The position numbers were made by a program, and so were the translations under genes. A stretch of DNA of 64,000 bases, from assembly GCF_017591425.1 (NCBI RefSeq), contig NW_024467106.1, forward strand, positions 21,256,501-21,320,500, written 5' to 3'. Origin of the DNA: Ochotona curzoniae (lineage: Eukaryota; Chordata; Mammalia; Lagomorpha; Ochotonidae). The notes under the pieces are model-generated. The model searched no databases, was not told the origin of the DNA, and saw only the letters and a list, made by a program, of their open reading frames with translations. Positions 1 to 12,178 of this stretch are shown here, piece after piece. Numbering within the stretch: the first letter of the stretch is position 1; the number at the start of each line of letters is the position of its first letter.

Positions 1-43
1 TTAGGTGTCCCCAAGGTCCTATGTGTTCAACACTTGACCCCAT

Positions 44-356
44 GGGACAGCATTGCTGTCTAGTGGCTTAACTTGAGATGCTGGCATCCTATGTAGATTT
101 AGCTGATTTGAGCTAATCAGGCTCCCTGCTACTGCACCTGGGAAAGCAACAGAACATTCTCCAAGTGCTTGGGTCCTTGTCACCCACACGGGAGACCCCA
201 AAAAAGCTTCTGGCCTTGGCCTGGCTTTGCCCTGCCTGTTATAATCATTTTGGGCAGTGAACCAGCAGAAGAAAAACCTCTTGTCTGCCTCCCCACCCCC
301 TTCTCTGTAACTCTGCCTTTCAACAAAATAAATAAGATCTTTTTAAAAGCAAAGCA
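44..356 (+). repeat. CSINE (lagomorph tRNA-derived SINE), diverged copy
   Basis: The order of blocks matches a C repeat: a decayed head near 44-75, GCTGGCATCC, CTCCCTGCTACTGCACCTGG, GTGCTTGGGTCC, an ACCCACACGGGAGACCCC block, GAACCAGCAGA, CTCTGTAACTCTGCC and an AATAAATAAGATCTTT tail. The B-box region is heavily mutated, so this is an old, inactive copy. Short open frames in both directions here are only translations of the SINE. Confidence 0.85.
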
Positions 357-360
357 AAAC

Positions 361-2870
361 CTTGACCCCAAGATTATTTTAATGGTACTAAGAGAGTGGA
401 AACTTAATTCAGTTATGGTGTTTAGATGTGGGATTTTTGCATTGGATTAATTGTTGGAGTGAGGATCTCATGATCACATCATGGTAGCTATATAAGGAGA
501 GATTTAGGCAAAAACCCAGCTTTCTATTGCCATGCAATGTTCTGTGCTACCTTGGGTCTCAGAGAGCCATAACGCCATCACTAGATGCTAAACCAATGGG
601 GCCACTTGGTCTTGGATTGTGAATTTTCAAAAACTATGAGCCAAAAAAAAAAAATCCTTATTGCTGAAGTATCCGTTAGCTGTTATATGACAAAACAGTA
701 ACTGATACAACCACTCATCCCACATTCCAACCTTTGTGAGTGGAACTTTCTGAGGACATAGCCAAAGGAAATCAGTGATTAAATCAAAAAGCATCACCAA
801 TAAGTAAGATAATTCAGCAAACCTACCCACTCTGACTCCAGGGCATCAAGCAAATTTATACACTTTGGGCAGAAGAACTCTGTGTGAGGACAGACTGGGC
901 TCTTGGCAGACAGACACAACATCACAGACACAACAAGTGTCAACAGACACTTGATGTTATCTTTCACATTGTAAATTGACAGTGAAATAATCTAGGCTTC
1001 TATAATGATTTTTTGAACTTTTAAAGTGAAAGAAGTAGATTCAAGAAAAATTCAAACAGGTGTTGCTATACACCTTCCCATCTACAAGCAGTAGTGGAAA
1101 TATTTTCCATCCGTCAAGTTTTTACAATGAAAACAAGTGGGCCAGCCCTCCATACATAGTTGGGCTCAATATTGTGCTGCCTCTACAGTCTCTATTTATT
1201 TGTACCAAATTAAGTGATTGAAAGGCTTTTTATGTGGATTTGATCCTTATCCTCATTAGTTTATTATTTAAGTGCAACTGTGAGATTCTTTCCAACATTG
1301 CTAGGAGCATCAGGTGTATGGGATTTGCTTTTGTGTTTGAGATGACTGCCAGTTAGTCTGAAACGCATCCATCCAGCAAGCATTCATTGTGCTTGTCCTC
1401 AGCCATAATCCCTCTGGACTCTAGGATTCTAAAAATGAAGACTAATACACTGGTTGTTAATTTTAAAAGGCAATCCCAGTTTAAAAGGGCAAAGTCAAAA
1501 GAGTAGAACCATTGCAATTCCCTCAAAACAAAGGCCTTTATCTTCTTTAAGCAACTTTTATATCTTATTTTTTTTTCCTGTTTAGATAGTAAGAGCTAAA
1601 AGATATTATACTCCTGAAGTTGCAACTGCTGGAAAACTCCAAACTCTATATGGTTCTTGTGTCTAAATAATCACAAATTTCCCTTAAAGATCTCCATCTT
1701 TCCTACTTCTTCTTTTCCTTGGTTTTTTATAACTATTTTTCTTTTAGTGAATTTCCTTTACCCATACCCTGTTATAAACCAAGTCAAAACTGTTTTTTTT
1801 GGATAGAGACTAGAATGGCATCAATATGTATATAAAAGAAAAACGTTAATTTATGGCCATATCTTTTCTGACCCAAGAAAAGAAATTCCAATACTTGCAC
1901 CTTTGAGAAATTTTTAGCCCCTTTGTTTAGTCATGCCTTCTTCACTGACCTCTCCCTCCTTCTCTTTCCACATTGTTTGGTAAGCTTACAAAGTTTTTGA
2001 TTGAAAAATATTAATTAATTGGAGGGTCATTTGGAATAAAAGTAATGTTTATCATATTTGTCACAAAATGGAACAGGTAAACTTTATTTCAAATTTAAAT
2101 AAATCGAAGCTGAGAAGAACTTCAGGGTAGAATGCTTCCTTTAGTTTTCTGTTATTCATCCCTTTTCTATAGGGCCAAGCCCAGAGAATGGCAGAGCAAG
2201 CATTTGAAGAAGTAATACAGAATAAATGGCAGTATGAACGAATAATTGTGCCATTCAGTTCATACTCTGTCAGTCACCTTTGATCTTAAACTTTTGTTCT
2301 TTCTAAGTAATATAACTGCATGCCACTGAGACACAGTTGAAAAAATGAGGAAAAATCTATTACAAAAGACATTTTTATATTCTGGGCTTATGTCTGTATA
2401 AATGAATACATACATACTTGTACCTACACATCATCGCGTTTCTTGCTTTTTCTAATGTACAAGCAGCTCAGTGAGGAAGGAAGAACACACCTGGTGTGCC
2501 TGGAGGTTTGAATGAGTCCCACTTTTGCTCTGTAGTCACCATGACTTCAGTGAATTACAGGAACTTGAACCTCCTTATTTGCAAAAGGTGAATCACACAA
2601 GACTGATTAGGAAGGGACATATTTGTAATACAGAACATATAAGCAATGATGTGCTATGAGGGGGGCATGCTGTTTTATCCATTTTCTCTTACTGTGCCAC
2701 TATATTTGCCTACATGCCCAGAGCACTTGTGGTCTTTGCTGTCATTCACACCATTTTGTGTGCACCAGCCCACAGTTCTTATTTTTCCATCCTCTTGTTT
2801 AAGGTGGTAGAGGGTCAAGAAGCATGACATTCTCTTCCCTAGTCTCTACTTGTTCCCCGCCTGTGTGCAA
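361..2870. other. Non-coding stretch, nothing recognised
   Basis: AT-rich sequence dense in stop codons on both strands, with short A and T runs (for example near 643 and 1568) and no SINE, LTR or coding signature that I can support. A short ATTCATTGTGCTTGTCC segment near 1383 may be a scrap of an L2 3' end on the minus strand, but it is too short to call. Confidence 0.5.
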
Positions 2871-2874
2871 AAAC

Positions 2875-3000
2875 AAGCACGTGTGTCTTAGTTGATCCTC
2901 ACACAACCTCTGAAAGTGAATATTGTTCCTCCTGCAGGTCAGAAAAATGACACAAAATTAGATGGATCTCTTATGAAGAAATTAGAGCATTGTTTCATAA
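2875..3000 (-). repeat. MIR fragment
   Basis: TTAGTTGATCCTCACACAAC followed by an AATATTGTTCCTCCTGCAGG block and AAAATGACAC is the minus-strand form of the MIR core (ATTTAATCCTCACAACAACC ... CCATTTTACAGATGAGG). It is diverged and truncated. Confidence 0.5.
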
Positions 3001-3065
3001 TTTGTGAGATGAAACAACAGAAATACATATAGAGTTCCGCTCCCTTAACTCATTCCTTAATGTCC

Positions 3066-3270
3066 AGAACAGCTGGGGCTGGGCGGGGCCTAAAGCTGGG
3101 ACCTGGGAGTGCATCCCAGGACTCCTACATGTGTGATTAAAAATACAATTCTTTGAGCTATCATCTGTTGTCTTCCAGATTTTGCCTTAGCAAGAAGCTA
3201 GAGTCAAAAATGGACCCAAGTATTGAACACAGATGTCCCAATGCAGGATGTGGGCGTCTTAATCCCCATC
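3066..3270 (-). repeat. CSINE, old truncated copy
   Basis: Read on the plus strand, the sequence follows an antisense C repeat: AGCTGGGGCTGGGCGGGGCC, ACCTGGGAGTGCATCCCAGG, ACTCCTACATGTG, CAAGAAGCTAGAGTC, ATTGAACACAGATGTCCC and ATGTGGGCGTCTTAATCCCC. The CT-rich 3' portion is missing, so the copy is truncated. The open frame that begins near 3223 overlaps it and is not a gene. Confidence 0.7.
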
Positions 3271-6200
3271 AACTTACATTCTAGGATAACTGTTAACTTT
3301 GAGAGAGTCTTTGATTCCTCAAATTCAGTACTGACGGACTATGAGTTGGGTTGTGATATTGATATTGTATTAGGTGGTAAAAGTCATGTCTACTATAAAA
3401 GGAAGTATGTAAATTACATGCAAATATTATACCATTTCACTTGAGGGACTTGAATAATTTCATATTTTGGTGTTTTGGAAGCTACAGGAATCATCTCAAA
3501 CAGATACTGAGGGATGATTGTAGTTCTTTTTGTTAATTGAAATATAATCTTTTTTCCCTACTCTTTAGCAGAGAAAACAGGCTTGGATAAACGCCTTCAT
3601 AAGGAATTATTCAAAGATCCCTAGAGCCACTAGGATTCTATTCCTTGTTCTAGGCGTCTGCAGTTCCTAGCAGTTTGCAGTTCACTTCCTAGCCTTGAGC
3701 ACTCTTTGTCCAGGTCCTAGTGTTCTCGGATGTAAAGTGATTATGTGAAAGCTCCATATGGACCTCCACATTGACTGTAAGTATTAATGCAAGGATATAG
3801 ATCTGTGTCACACATAATGAGTTGTTATAACTTTGTTTGATGTTGCAAAGCTTACTAATGGCTGTCAGTTCACGTTCTTTGAGCTAAACACTGATTGATG
3901 AAATGATGATTTCATTCTAAAGGGTGGCATCTGGTCACCACACACTTGGGGATGAATGCTTCCTTGGGTAAGGAGGTTGCAGTGAAGAATAACAGTTGAT
4001 CACTATCCATTGGAGTTTCTAGAATAGTGGAAGAGATCTTCAGATAAACAAATATTTGCACTACAATGTGATAAGAGCTGTTACAGAAATAGAGTTCATG
4101 TTCTGGGGGGAGTGCAAGAGAGAGAGGGAGTGATTCATTGTGTGAGAGGAAAGCAGTTGAAATCAGCTTCCCAAAGAATGTGATATTCAAGCTGGCTCTT
4201 GACAGATCAACAGAAATGTGTTAAGTAGATGATGAGGAAAAGGATGTATGAGTAGGGAAAACACCTAGAACAAGCCATAGAAATTTTTAAAAACGAAATG
4301 TAGGTTATTTGGGGGGAAATGAAATAGAAACATGATAGAATGTAAGGTATGTAAATAGATCATTGGAAGTTTGCAGCGCCAGGCCAAGGAGCTGGGAAAC
4401 CTGTACGCTTACAGTGTCTGATGTGATAGTCACTAGACATGTGCAGCTGTTTTACGTATGAATAATTAAATCTAACCAAAATTAATACTGCCATTTTTAG
4501 TTGCACTAACTGTATTTCAATGTTCAGTATGCTTGTGTCATTAATGGCTGCATATTGGGCAAAGTAGAAAGCAAGCATCTCCATCATCGCTGAAAATCTA
4601 AGATCTCTGTATGGAAGATGGAATGAAAGATAGATTTGAAAGGGTAGCTCATGGATAGATTTACTTCTAATATGTAGAATGAATTTAAGGTGGGCAAAAG
4701 CACAGATGGAGATAACAGTGAGGAGATGATCAACACACTCCTAACAGAAGTCAAAGAGAGCCAAAGCTGTAACCTGAGCTGTCACTTTGAAGAAGGAAAC
4801 CAAGGTTGTCTTGGAGCTCATGAAGTGAAAAACAGACAAAACTAGGACCTTCTGCATAGCTTATCAATTGGGTTCTGATGGCACTTTGGGAAGAAATCAG
4901 TCAGATCCATTGTCATTAAGCATCTTTGGCTTGCAGTTTCAATCCCAAAGCATCTTCCCTGGCTTTGGGCATATAGGAAATTCCTAGGTACCTAGGAGCT
5001 CTTTGCACTCTCCCTGCCCCTGCTTGCCTCTGTTTTATCATGCCATTGGGTCTTAACCAGGTCAGTATCTGATTTGGCTGGTTTTCTACTCATGGGGACC
5101 AGAGTTTGGAACAAGAGATTAAAGGACCCGCTCACTTGTCTGTTTTGCTTCCAATGTCAGGGTTCCATGGTTATAACATGGTAATGAATACCTCTGAAAG
5201 GCAGCAGCAGATTGGATGATAAGGTGCAGTTCTTTGTCTCCTCCCTCCCTGATAAGGATCTCTCTTAATGTAAACAAATTACTTCCAATCACAGTTGACA
5301 GGAGGAAGGGCTGTGCTGGGCAAGGAAAGTTACCTAGGACACTGTGGTAAGGAATGTAAGCTATTTCTCATAGGAATGAAAGATGTTCCCTGAAGTAGCA
5401 TAGTGTTATGGGTAGAATATAAGGCCTCTATATGAACTTTATTTCCAGCACCAGGCTATGCCTACTTAACTTCTTACTTCATCGATAGTTCTTGCTATCC
5501 TGTCATCTCTCTTTTCATTTCCTGGTCAGGGAGAACTATTAACAAATACATAGGAGTAATGTCAAAAATTCTGTTCCTTGATGAGAACAAACATCTTGAA
5601 TCATGAATCATTTCTAGATAGAAAGGTTCAAATTTGTAATCCATCAACTGAGAGAAATCAACTTCTCAAGCACATTGAATATTATGTCTCTTAAGCAGTA
5701 TTCAGTGAACTCTTCTCGGTAAAACCAATAGATGTTCTCTAAATTTCATTCAAGAAGTCAAAAGCTTTCTTTTTAAGTGATTTGTTGAGGAAGGTAATGA
5801 TAGATGTCTCTATTAGTCCAGATGCCCTTGAATTTAAGTTGCATAAATCCATCTCAAAAGAACTATAGTAAAAGAATATTTGCTTATATAATTAACTCAA
5901 GAGGAAGAGATGGTTTTAGGAGTAACTTAAAGGTCAAAATTATATTTCATTTTTCTCTATAATCAGAGAGTCATCCCTATGGTGTACATCTAGGTTGGAA
6001 GAGTGGGGCAGGATATTCTTGAGACTGACAGGATCTGTATTTGTAGAATAACTAGATAAAATCTTAATGTTTCTATATGCTTTGAAGATGTGTTCAATTA
6101 GTATCTCTGGACAACTAGCCTATTTCCTCTAAAATGATGAGTGAGCCTCTTAAGTCTACCAACATGTCCACTCTGCACGAGTACTTCCTTTTATAAGAAA

Positions 6201-6357
6201 CACTACAATGGGAGCTGCAGAAGACAGGAGCCGGGCACACCATGCTGGCAAGACGCATGCTGCAGATGCCCAAGGCTGCGGTAACAGCAGGTCTGACAGC
6301 CTGCAGCCACCAGGATGGCCAGGGAAGTGAAGGGGCCAGGGTGAAGCTGAATGACAG

Positions 6358-6359
<2 letters not shown>
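3271..6359. other. Non-coding stretch, nothing firmly recognised
   Basis: No exon-like or SINE signature is visible. Segments at about 4130-4280 and 4640-4830, with phrases such as GTGATATTCAAGCTGGCTCT and GGAGATAACAGTGAGGAG, resemble an old purine-rich mammalian interspersed repeat whose family I cannot name. Confidence 0.45.

Positions 6360-6396
<37 letters not shown>
6360..6396 (+). repeat. (GT)n microsatellite, about 18 units
   Basis: An uninterrupted GT/TG dinucleotide run. On the minus strand it produces the Thr-His runs seen in two overlapping open frames of 107 and 183 codons, which are therefore spurious. Confidence 0.97.
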
Positions 6397-6398
<2 letters not shown>

Positions 6399-8559
6399 CG
6401 AGCTTAGGATGCAGGCCAGCCAGCTGGAAGGAGGCCAAGGGCAGCCCATCTGAAGCCCCAGGACGATGTGTGGGCCCAGGGATGTCAGAAGGTGAGAGGA
6501 CAGAAGGAAAGGGAAGGGGGAGCAGGTCTTGGAGTCTGGGCTGGGCATGCAGCTTTGGATCTGAGCCTGCAGAATTGTGAAGTGAGGAAGAGCTTCAGGA
6601 GCCTCATGTGGCCAGCAGGGCAGCACTGCTGTGCCCACTTTCTGAGAGAAGAAAGATTTACAGACTTCTTCTGAATCATTCTCCTTTGAAACAATTCTAT
6701 CATCCACATTTCCACCACCACCTTAAGTCTCTCCCATCTTCAGACCTTGTTCCCCAAAGATGAACCCCGCCATTTGCTTGGTTAAGAGGGAAGGAAAACA
6801 ATAAATGTTGGCGTGGTTTGCTCATAGGCCTTCTGACAGCATGTGTGTCCCAAACGTAAGTATGTGTGCCTTTTTTATCTTGAGCAGATTCTCTGGGAGT
6901 AAATCTTCTTGTTAGCTGAAGAGTACACATCATCCAACCCTCTGTGCTTTCCAGCGGGAGCAGGGATCTCAGAGTCTGCCCCTGTGCCAGCAAGAGGGGT
7001 GGATCTCCTGTGTCTGGACATTTAGCCTGGATTTTACATTCTCCAGGATTTTAATATCACAGGGCTGGGCAGGGTTCAGAGAGGTCATTAGAACTACATT
7101 CTCTTGTTTTCTTTTAATTTCCATAGAGGAGCGGGGTCTATAAATGTCTTCAAATTATTTTCTAGTCTCCTAATATGATTTAGAGAAAGCAGTATTTTTT
7201 TCTAAGCAGTAGAGGTGGTGTTTGTGCTGGATTAATTTGGTTTTCTGTTGTATTTAAGTCTTCCTTGGTTTGCAGGGTGTTTTCCATTCTTGATTTTGCC
7301 ACTAAAAATAAGTAGAAACCCTAGCAGCCATTGTGGCAAACCAGAAATGCCGTACACATTTCCAGATACTTCCAGTAGAGCTGTTCTATGCTTGAGGGAG
7401 AACTTGTAGATGGTATTGTCACATTTACCTTCAGTTGCATCTGAACTTGTTTATTCATTTAGATGATATTGGAAAAAAGTATTCAATCCTGTGGTGAACT
7501 TGCCATTATTTTGTGCTGTGAAGCCTCTACTACACCTATTGAGATGTTATTCTAAACAAGAAGAAAAGATGAACCAGAGTGTTTTAATGCAAGTTATTCA
7601 TTCATTGATTCATTCCATGGGAAATGCATACTGAAGCTCTGCCTCTCTGCTGGTTGTGCCTCCGTCCTGTCATTCAATGTCCCCGCATTCGAGGTACAGT
7701 GTCGGTGGATGCAAGAGCCACATCAGCTCTGAGGGAAAGGAGATCTGGATGTTTCCCAGGAATAATGTTTCAAGCAATGCTTGGAAAGATCTCGTTGACT
7801 AAGACATAGTTGTTACTTTTGAGAAAGTAGCCCAGGTGAACAAAGTCACACATGAAGTGAGATGACAGATGACCTTATTTGACTGGAGGGATGGAAGAGA
7901 ATGTGCCAGTGTGGGGTTTACAGCTGGAAATGCAGAGATCCAGGATCTAAATTTGAGGAGCTTAATACCTTCCCGTCATTCAGCTGAAGGTATTTCACAG
8001 GGCACATTGAATCCAGATCCAGAGGATGCATCTCAGGCTTCTTACTCCACTCCCACGCTCTATACATTAGCACATGATCGTGGGCACGTATATTCTTATG
8101 CACGTACCTGCCCCTTTTCCTGTTTCCAGGCAATTTGCCTTTGTACACGTATTTTCATAAGAATCTTTGTGTATTTTCATAAGAATCTAAGAGGAAGAAA
8201 AGAAGCAGATAGAGTTTAATTTGATCAGTGGCATGCCTTGTATACTTTGAATTGACTGTATTTAGATTAGGGAAGTTCATTACAGCTCAGTGTATACCTC
8301 AGCATTTTGATATGCATCAGGTCCTGATTCTTTGGCTCTCTCACTTGCCTGACCTTAAGGCCCATAGTGTGGGCCTCCATCATCTTCCTCAGCTTCTCCT
8401 TCTGTAGTTGATCTTACGTTAATTTGAAAAAATAGGATGGAAAACGTGCGCTTATGTACTTTACTCTCACCATACTGAGTTGCATCGTTTTCCTCTGCCT
8501 GATGTTTGTGATTAATTCCCAGCTATTGGGTTCTTAATTCACACACTATTCTCAACTGG
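6397..8559. other. Non-coding stretch, nothing recognised
   Basis: Moderately GC-rich around 6400-7000 and AT-rich after that. Open frames here (up to 116 codons, near 7869) have no recognisable domain and no convincing splice-site or polyadenylation context. Confidence 0.45.
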
Positions 8560-9182
8560 GAAGTATTCCCTGAATCTTTCCCTTCAATTAGATGACACCC
8601 TCCCACCATTCCCTCCCCTGCCTTGACTTCTCCCAGCCCACATCCTAACACTCATTCAAACAGTACAGACACTTCTCCTTTAATCTTTATTTTCTGAATT
8701 ACTCATCTGGAATACATAGCATATGGTTGTTATGATCAATTTCTTTTTATATATAATATTTTACATATATACTTCTTTGTTCTCCAACCACACCCACCAT
8801 CTTCCAGTTTCTTCTTGCCCCAGACTGCTGTATCTTGAACCCAAAATATACTTCCCACCTTCACTGATGCCACCCAAACTTTCCCCAACCTTCCTTGCCT
8901 AAATCATTCCCTTCCATATTATTGTTTGTTTACTAGATCAAAGCCCAGTGGTCATTTTCTCAGAAAGCCAGACTTCTCTGATCCTTATTGGTCAATCTCA
9001 TGTATTATCTGTTTCATTGTACTGATGCATGCTCTTTTATATTTATTGGAGTAGTTTTTATTAGATGCATCTGCTCCAGTAAGTGATAATCTCAAGAAGG
9101 TAAGCAGTGCCACTTCATTGGCTCAGCATGAAGTATGGACCCAAAGGTTATTGGCTACTAAATGGATACATGAATGAATGGG
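8560..9182 (+). repeat. L2 LINE 3' end
   Basis: The segment runs in the order of an L2 3' terminus. It has a CT-rich region with TTTTCTCAGAAAGCCAGACT, then TCTCTGATCC, TTTATTGGAGTAGTTTTTAT, a GATAATCTCAAGAAGGTAAG block equivalent to the usual 'aagctccttgagggcaggg', and ACTAAATGGATACATGAATG ending in ATGAATGAATG. It carries no open reading frame. Confidence 0.65.
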
Positions 9183-10223
9183 TTTGCTTCACAAGATGCG
9201 AAACCTTGGGAATGAAATAATCTCTAACTACAGTGATGAATGAATCACAAGAAACAACAAGTAGTATAGCACTTTAACTACAATCTATCTTTAGCCTATA
9301 AAGTTCTTGCCAGGGAAAAAAAATATGACCATTTTTAAGGCTAACAATTAAGAATGGAGGTTTTAAGAGTTTTGTTTTTCTTCGTGATTAAGATTTTATT
9401 GCATGTGTGAGACCTTACTCATAGACTTGGCTCTCACAGGCTATTATCACTGACTCATCGACTCATCAAAGAAAGTTTTAAAAATGTGGTTTCTAATCAA
9501 ATTATCTGTAGAGTTATCAGGTGCTTCCTATGAATTGGGTGGCAATTAAGATTCCGCCATATGATATCAGGCATTAGGAGCCCTTCTCATAATCCCATCA
9601 GCTCTTCTGAAACTGGAAAATCTCTTCAAGTCAGCCACACTGATTTGGTAAAACCTGGTGACTTGAGGCCACAATTAGGATTCCACAGTGATAAAATGTT
9701 TTCTGGTAACTCATTTATTTTGCAGACCAGACAATGAATTTACAGTTCTGAAGAGCAGTGCATTATTGTGCATATTTCTGAATTTGAAAGCAAAGCACAT
9801 ATCAATTCTGAACATACGCAGTCCTTGCACTCTGTACACAGGGTCCACCTCTCTATCCAAATCTTTATAAGCTATAGGATCCAGCAAATCATAGGGGCAT
9901 TATGAGTCCAAAATCCAGTTCTCTTTCCAGGCTAACAACCAGACTCTTACCATCAGCCATCTCATCCAGCCTGGGCAGGAGAGGCTCAGCTGAGCTGTGG
10001 CATTCAACCAACAGTAGAGGCTTCCGGCCAGCATGAGAGGTCTACCACATAAGCTCTATCCCTCCATCTAGAGAGCAGTCGGAAAAGGGCCAGGGAAGTC
10101 CCAACATCAGCACAAAAAAAGCAGAATCACCACGTGCAGCTGCTATTCAGCAAGAGAAGTTCAGGGTGGCTTCTGTGTCTCTGAGGCTTTCCTCTGTGAT
10201 GCCCATCTGCTTCTCCTAGGCTC
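9183..10223. other. Non-coding stretch, nothing recognised
   Basis: Mixed-composition sequence without SINE, LTR or coding signature that I can identify. The 60-codon open frame near 9688 has no recognisable content. Confidence 0.45.
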
Positions 10224-10229
10224 TATGTG

Positions 10230-10266
<37 letters not shown>

Positions 10267-10278
10267 TGCTATATAGCA
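10224..10278 (+). repeat. (TA)n/(ATGT) low-complexity microsatellite
   Basis: Alternating TA and ATGTAT units, mostly pure AT from about 10243 to 10266, run into the palindrome TGCTATATAGCA at 10267-10278. Confidence 0.95.
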
Positions 10279-12112
10279 GCATCCTCCTCAGCATCTTGTC
10301 TTCTTCCTGTGTAAAACCAACAGGTTCTGCTCTGCTCATTCTCTGGTATTTACCACAGTCAACATCCTGTCAGTGTTGACTGTACCCCTGTCAGTCTCTG
10401 TACCCCTTCTACTTTTCCCAATCTGCCTCCACATAGAAACACCATACAAAGAATTCCTTTGATATAGCTGGTTTCCAAAGATAACTCCTAAACCATAAAA
10501 TAATGGATGAATGTGAGTGAGATGGTAGAAATCTTTTGATCAGTAGTGTCTCTACAGTGTACAAATAGTAACTTCCTTAAGAGTATTCAGTAAACTTCAT
10601 TGCTTCTTCTGGGTGCCACCATTCTATTCTCTCTCATTGTTCCTTCCCATATTCCCACATTTCAGAGGTGTTCCTAGTCTCTGTCACAGCAAATCTGTCC
10701 AATTGGCTAAGCTCTGCCAGGGTTTGTCTGCCTGAAATAAGCATACACTTGTACATCTCCCCTGGAAAATACTTTTACCTAAGAACACAGGTGGGGAATT
10801 CCTTTTCCTGTTTTTTAGCCTAATGTCCAATTCTACTTGTATTTCACTTCTCAATTTTTATTAGTAACAAGGAATACCCAAGGGGCCAGATATAAATGGG
10901 GCAGTGGGGTGGGATGTGGGGTGGGAAGGTAACTGAAAGCCAAAATTGTATTACCAAAAGGGTGAGCAGATATCCAGGGTGCATGGTCCCACTAAGCATC
11001 CACAGTGGATGAAAGGATGTTTGAAGAGCAGCATCCAAAGTCAAAGTCAGATTTTAAAGAAAGAACGTATATTTCACCCAATCAGTCCATATAGGCATAA
11101 GCCAGATATCCTGTAGCTAGACAGTGTCAAGGCACTGAGCAAATGCTATCAGGATCTGAACAAGGGACAGTCACTTTCACCAAGAAATTTGTATTAAATT
11201 GAATTTCAGTAAATTTCTATTTGTGAGTCTCAAACGGAAGATACTATGACTGATTTTCCCAGTAACCAAGAAAAGAAATAGGTGATCGTATCAGAGTGAA
11301 GAAATAGCAATGCTATTCATCTGCTGCAGAAATGATATCACCACAATTTTGACAACTATTTGTGGTTTGTCAGCTAAGGATATGGAAATAATTTCATAAT
11401 TTATCTTCATTTTTTTCTTTAAGCTCATTAGTATCTATATATGCTTAAGCTCATTAATTCAGGAAGATTTATAAATTATAACTCCAAAACCATAATGAGG
11501 AATCCATTGGGTCATACTAATGTAATGATTGCATATACTTTATCCAGAGATTTACAGTTTGTTAGAATAGTAGCAGCTGGGTCTTCCAACATCTTTCCAC
11601 ATGTTCTCTTTGGCGTTATTTTACTTTGTCTTACAGCAGTTCTCTGGCTAAGTCCTTATATTAGCCAGACTCCATAGTGAATGAAAATGAGCAGAGAGAC
11701 AGGCAGAGCTCAGTCAAGATGATCAGACACAAGCCTTTGAAACAAGGCAAGTTTACACCAAGAACACACAAAATGCCTGCTGAATTCTCTCAACCACATC
11801 TGAACAAGGAGACAAAAGAATTCATAGAGAAGGTGAAGAAAACTACCCAAGTGCTAAGTTATTTTCATTCAAGACAGATGATGGAAACTTAAGTAGGGCC
11901 ACTTGGAGAGTTTGAAATTATGTCCCTACAGTAACTGATACAGAAACTGATTTCCTTCACACCTGGGAAATCTGGGAAGTATGAGCTTAAGGGCTTTGGA
12001 CCAGAGCTAAGGGAAAATTTGCTATGATATTAATCTGCTTTCTCAAGTCATTGAATCAAGGGATTGATAAGTACTTTCTATGGTCCAGTCTGGACGCTAT
12101 GTGGAAGAGAAG
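10279..12112. other. Non-coding stretch with a short lysine-rich open frame
   Basis: No repeat family is recognised. The frame at about 11689-11892 encodes a charged peptide (for example LNKETKEFIEKVKKTTQ) of roughly 65 residues. It has no recognised domain, no credible promoter or splice context and no partner exons. I treat it as a chance frame, though a decayed exon cannot be excluded from sequence alone. Confidence 0.4.
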
Positions 12113-12178
12113 CGTCTGTGTGTATGTGGGGTGTTTGTGTGTGTGTTCCTGCACATGTGTGTAGGTATGTGTATAGAC
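12113..12178 (+). repeat. TG-rich imperfect microsatellite
   Basis: Interrupted TGTG/TATG repeats, including TTTGTGTGTGTGTTCC and CATGTGTGTAGGTATGTG. Confidence 0.85.

Noticed and set aside
6156..6707. 183-codon minus-strand open frame
   Set aside because: Contains a Thr-His run from the (GT)n microsatellite at 6360-6396, and two other frames overlap it; no domain is visible.
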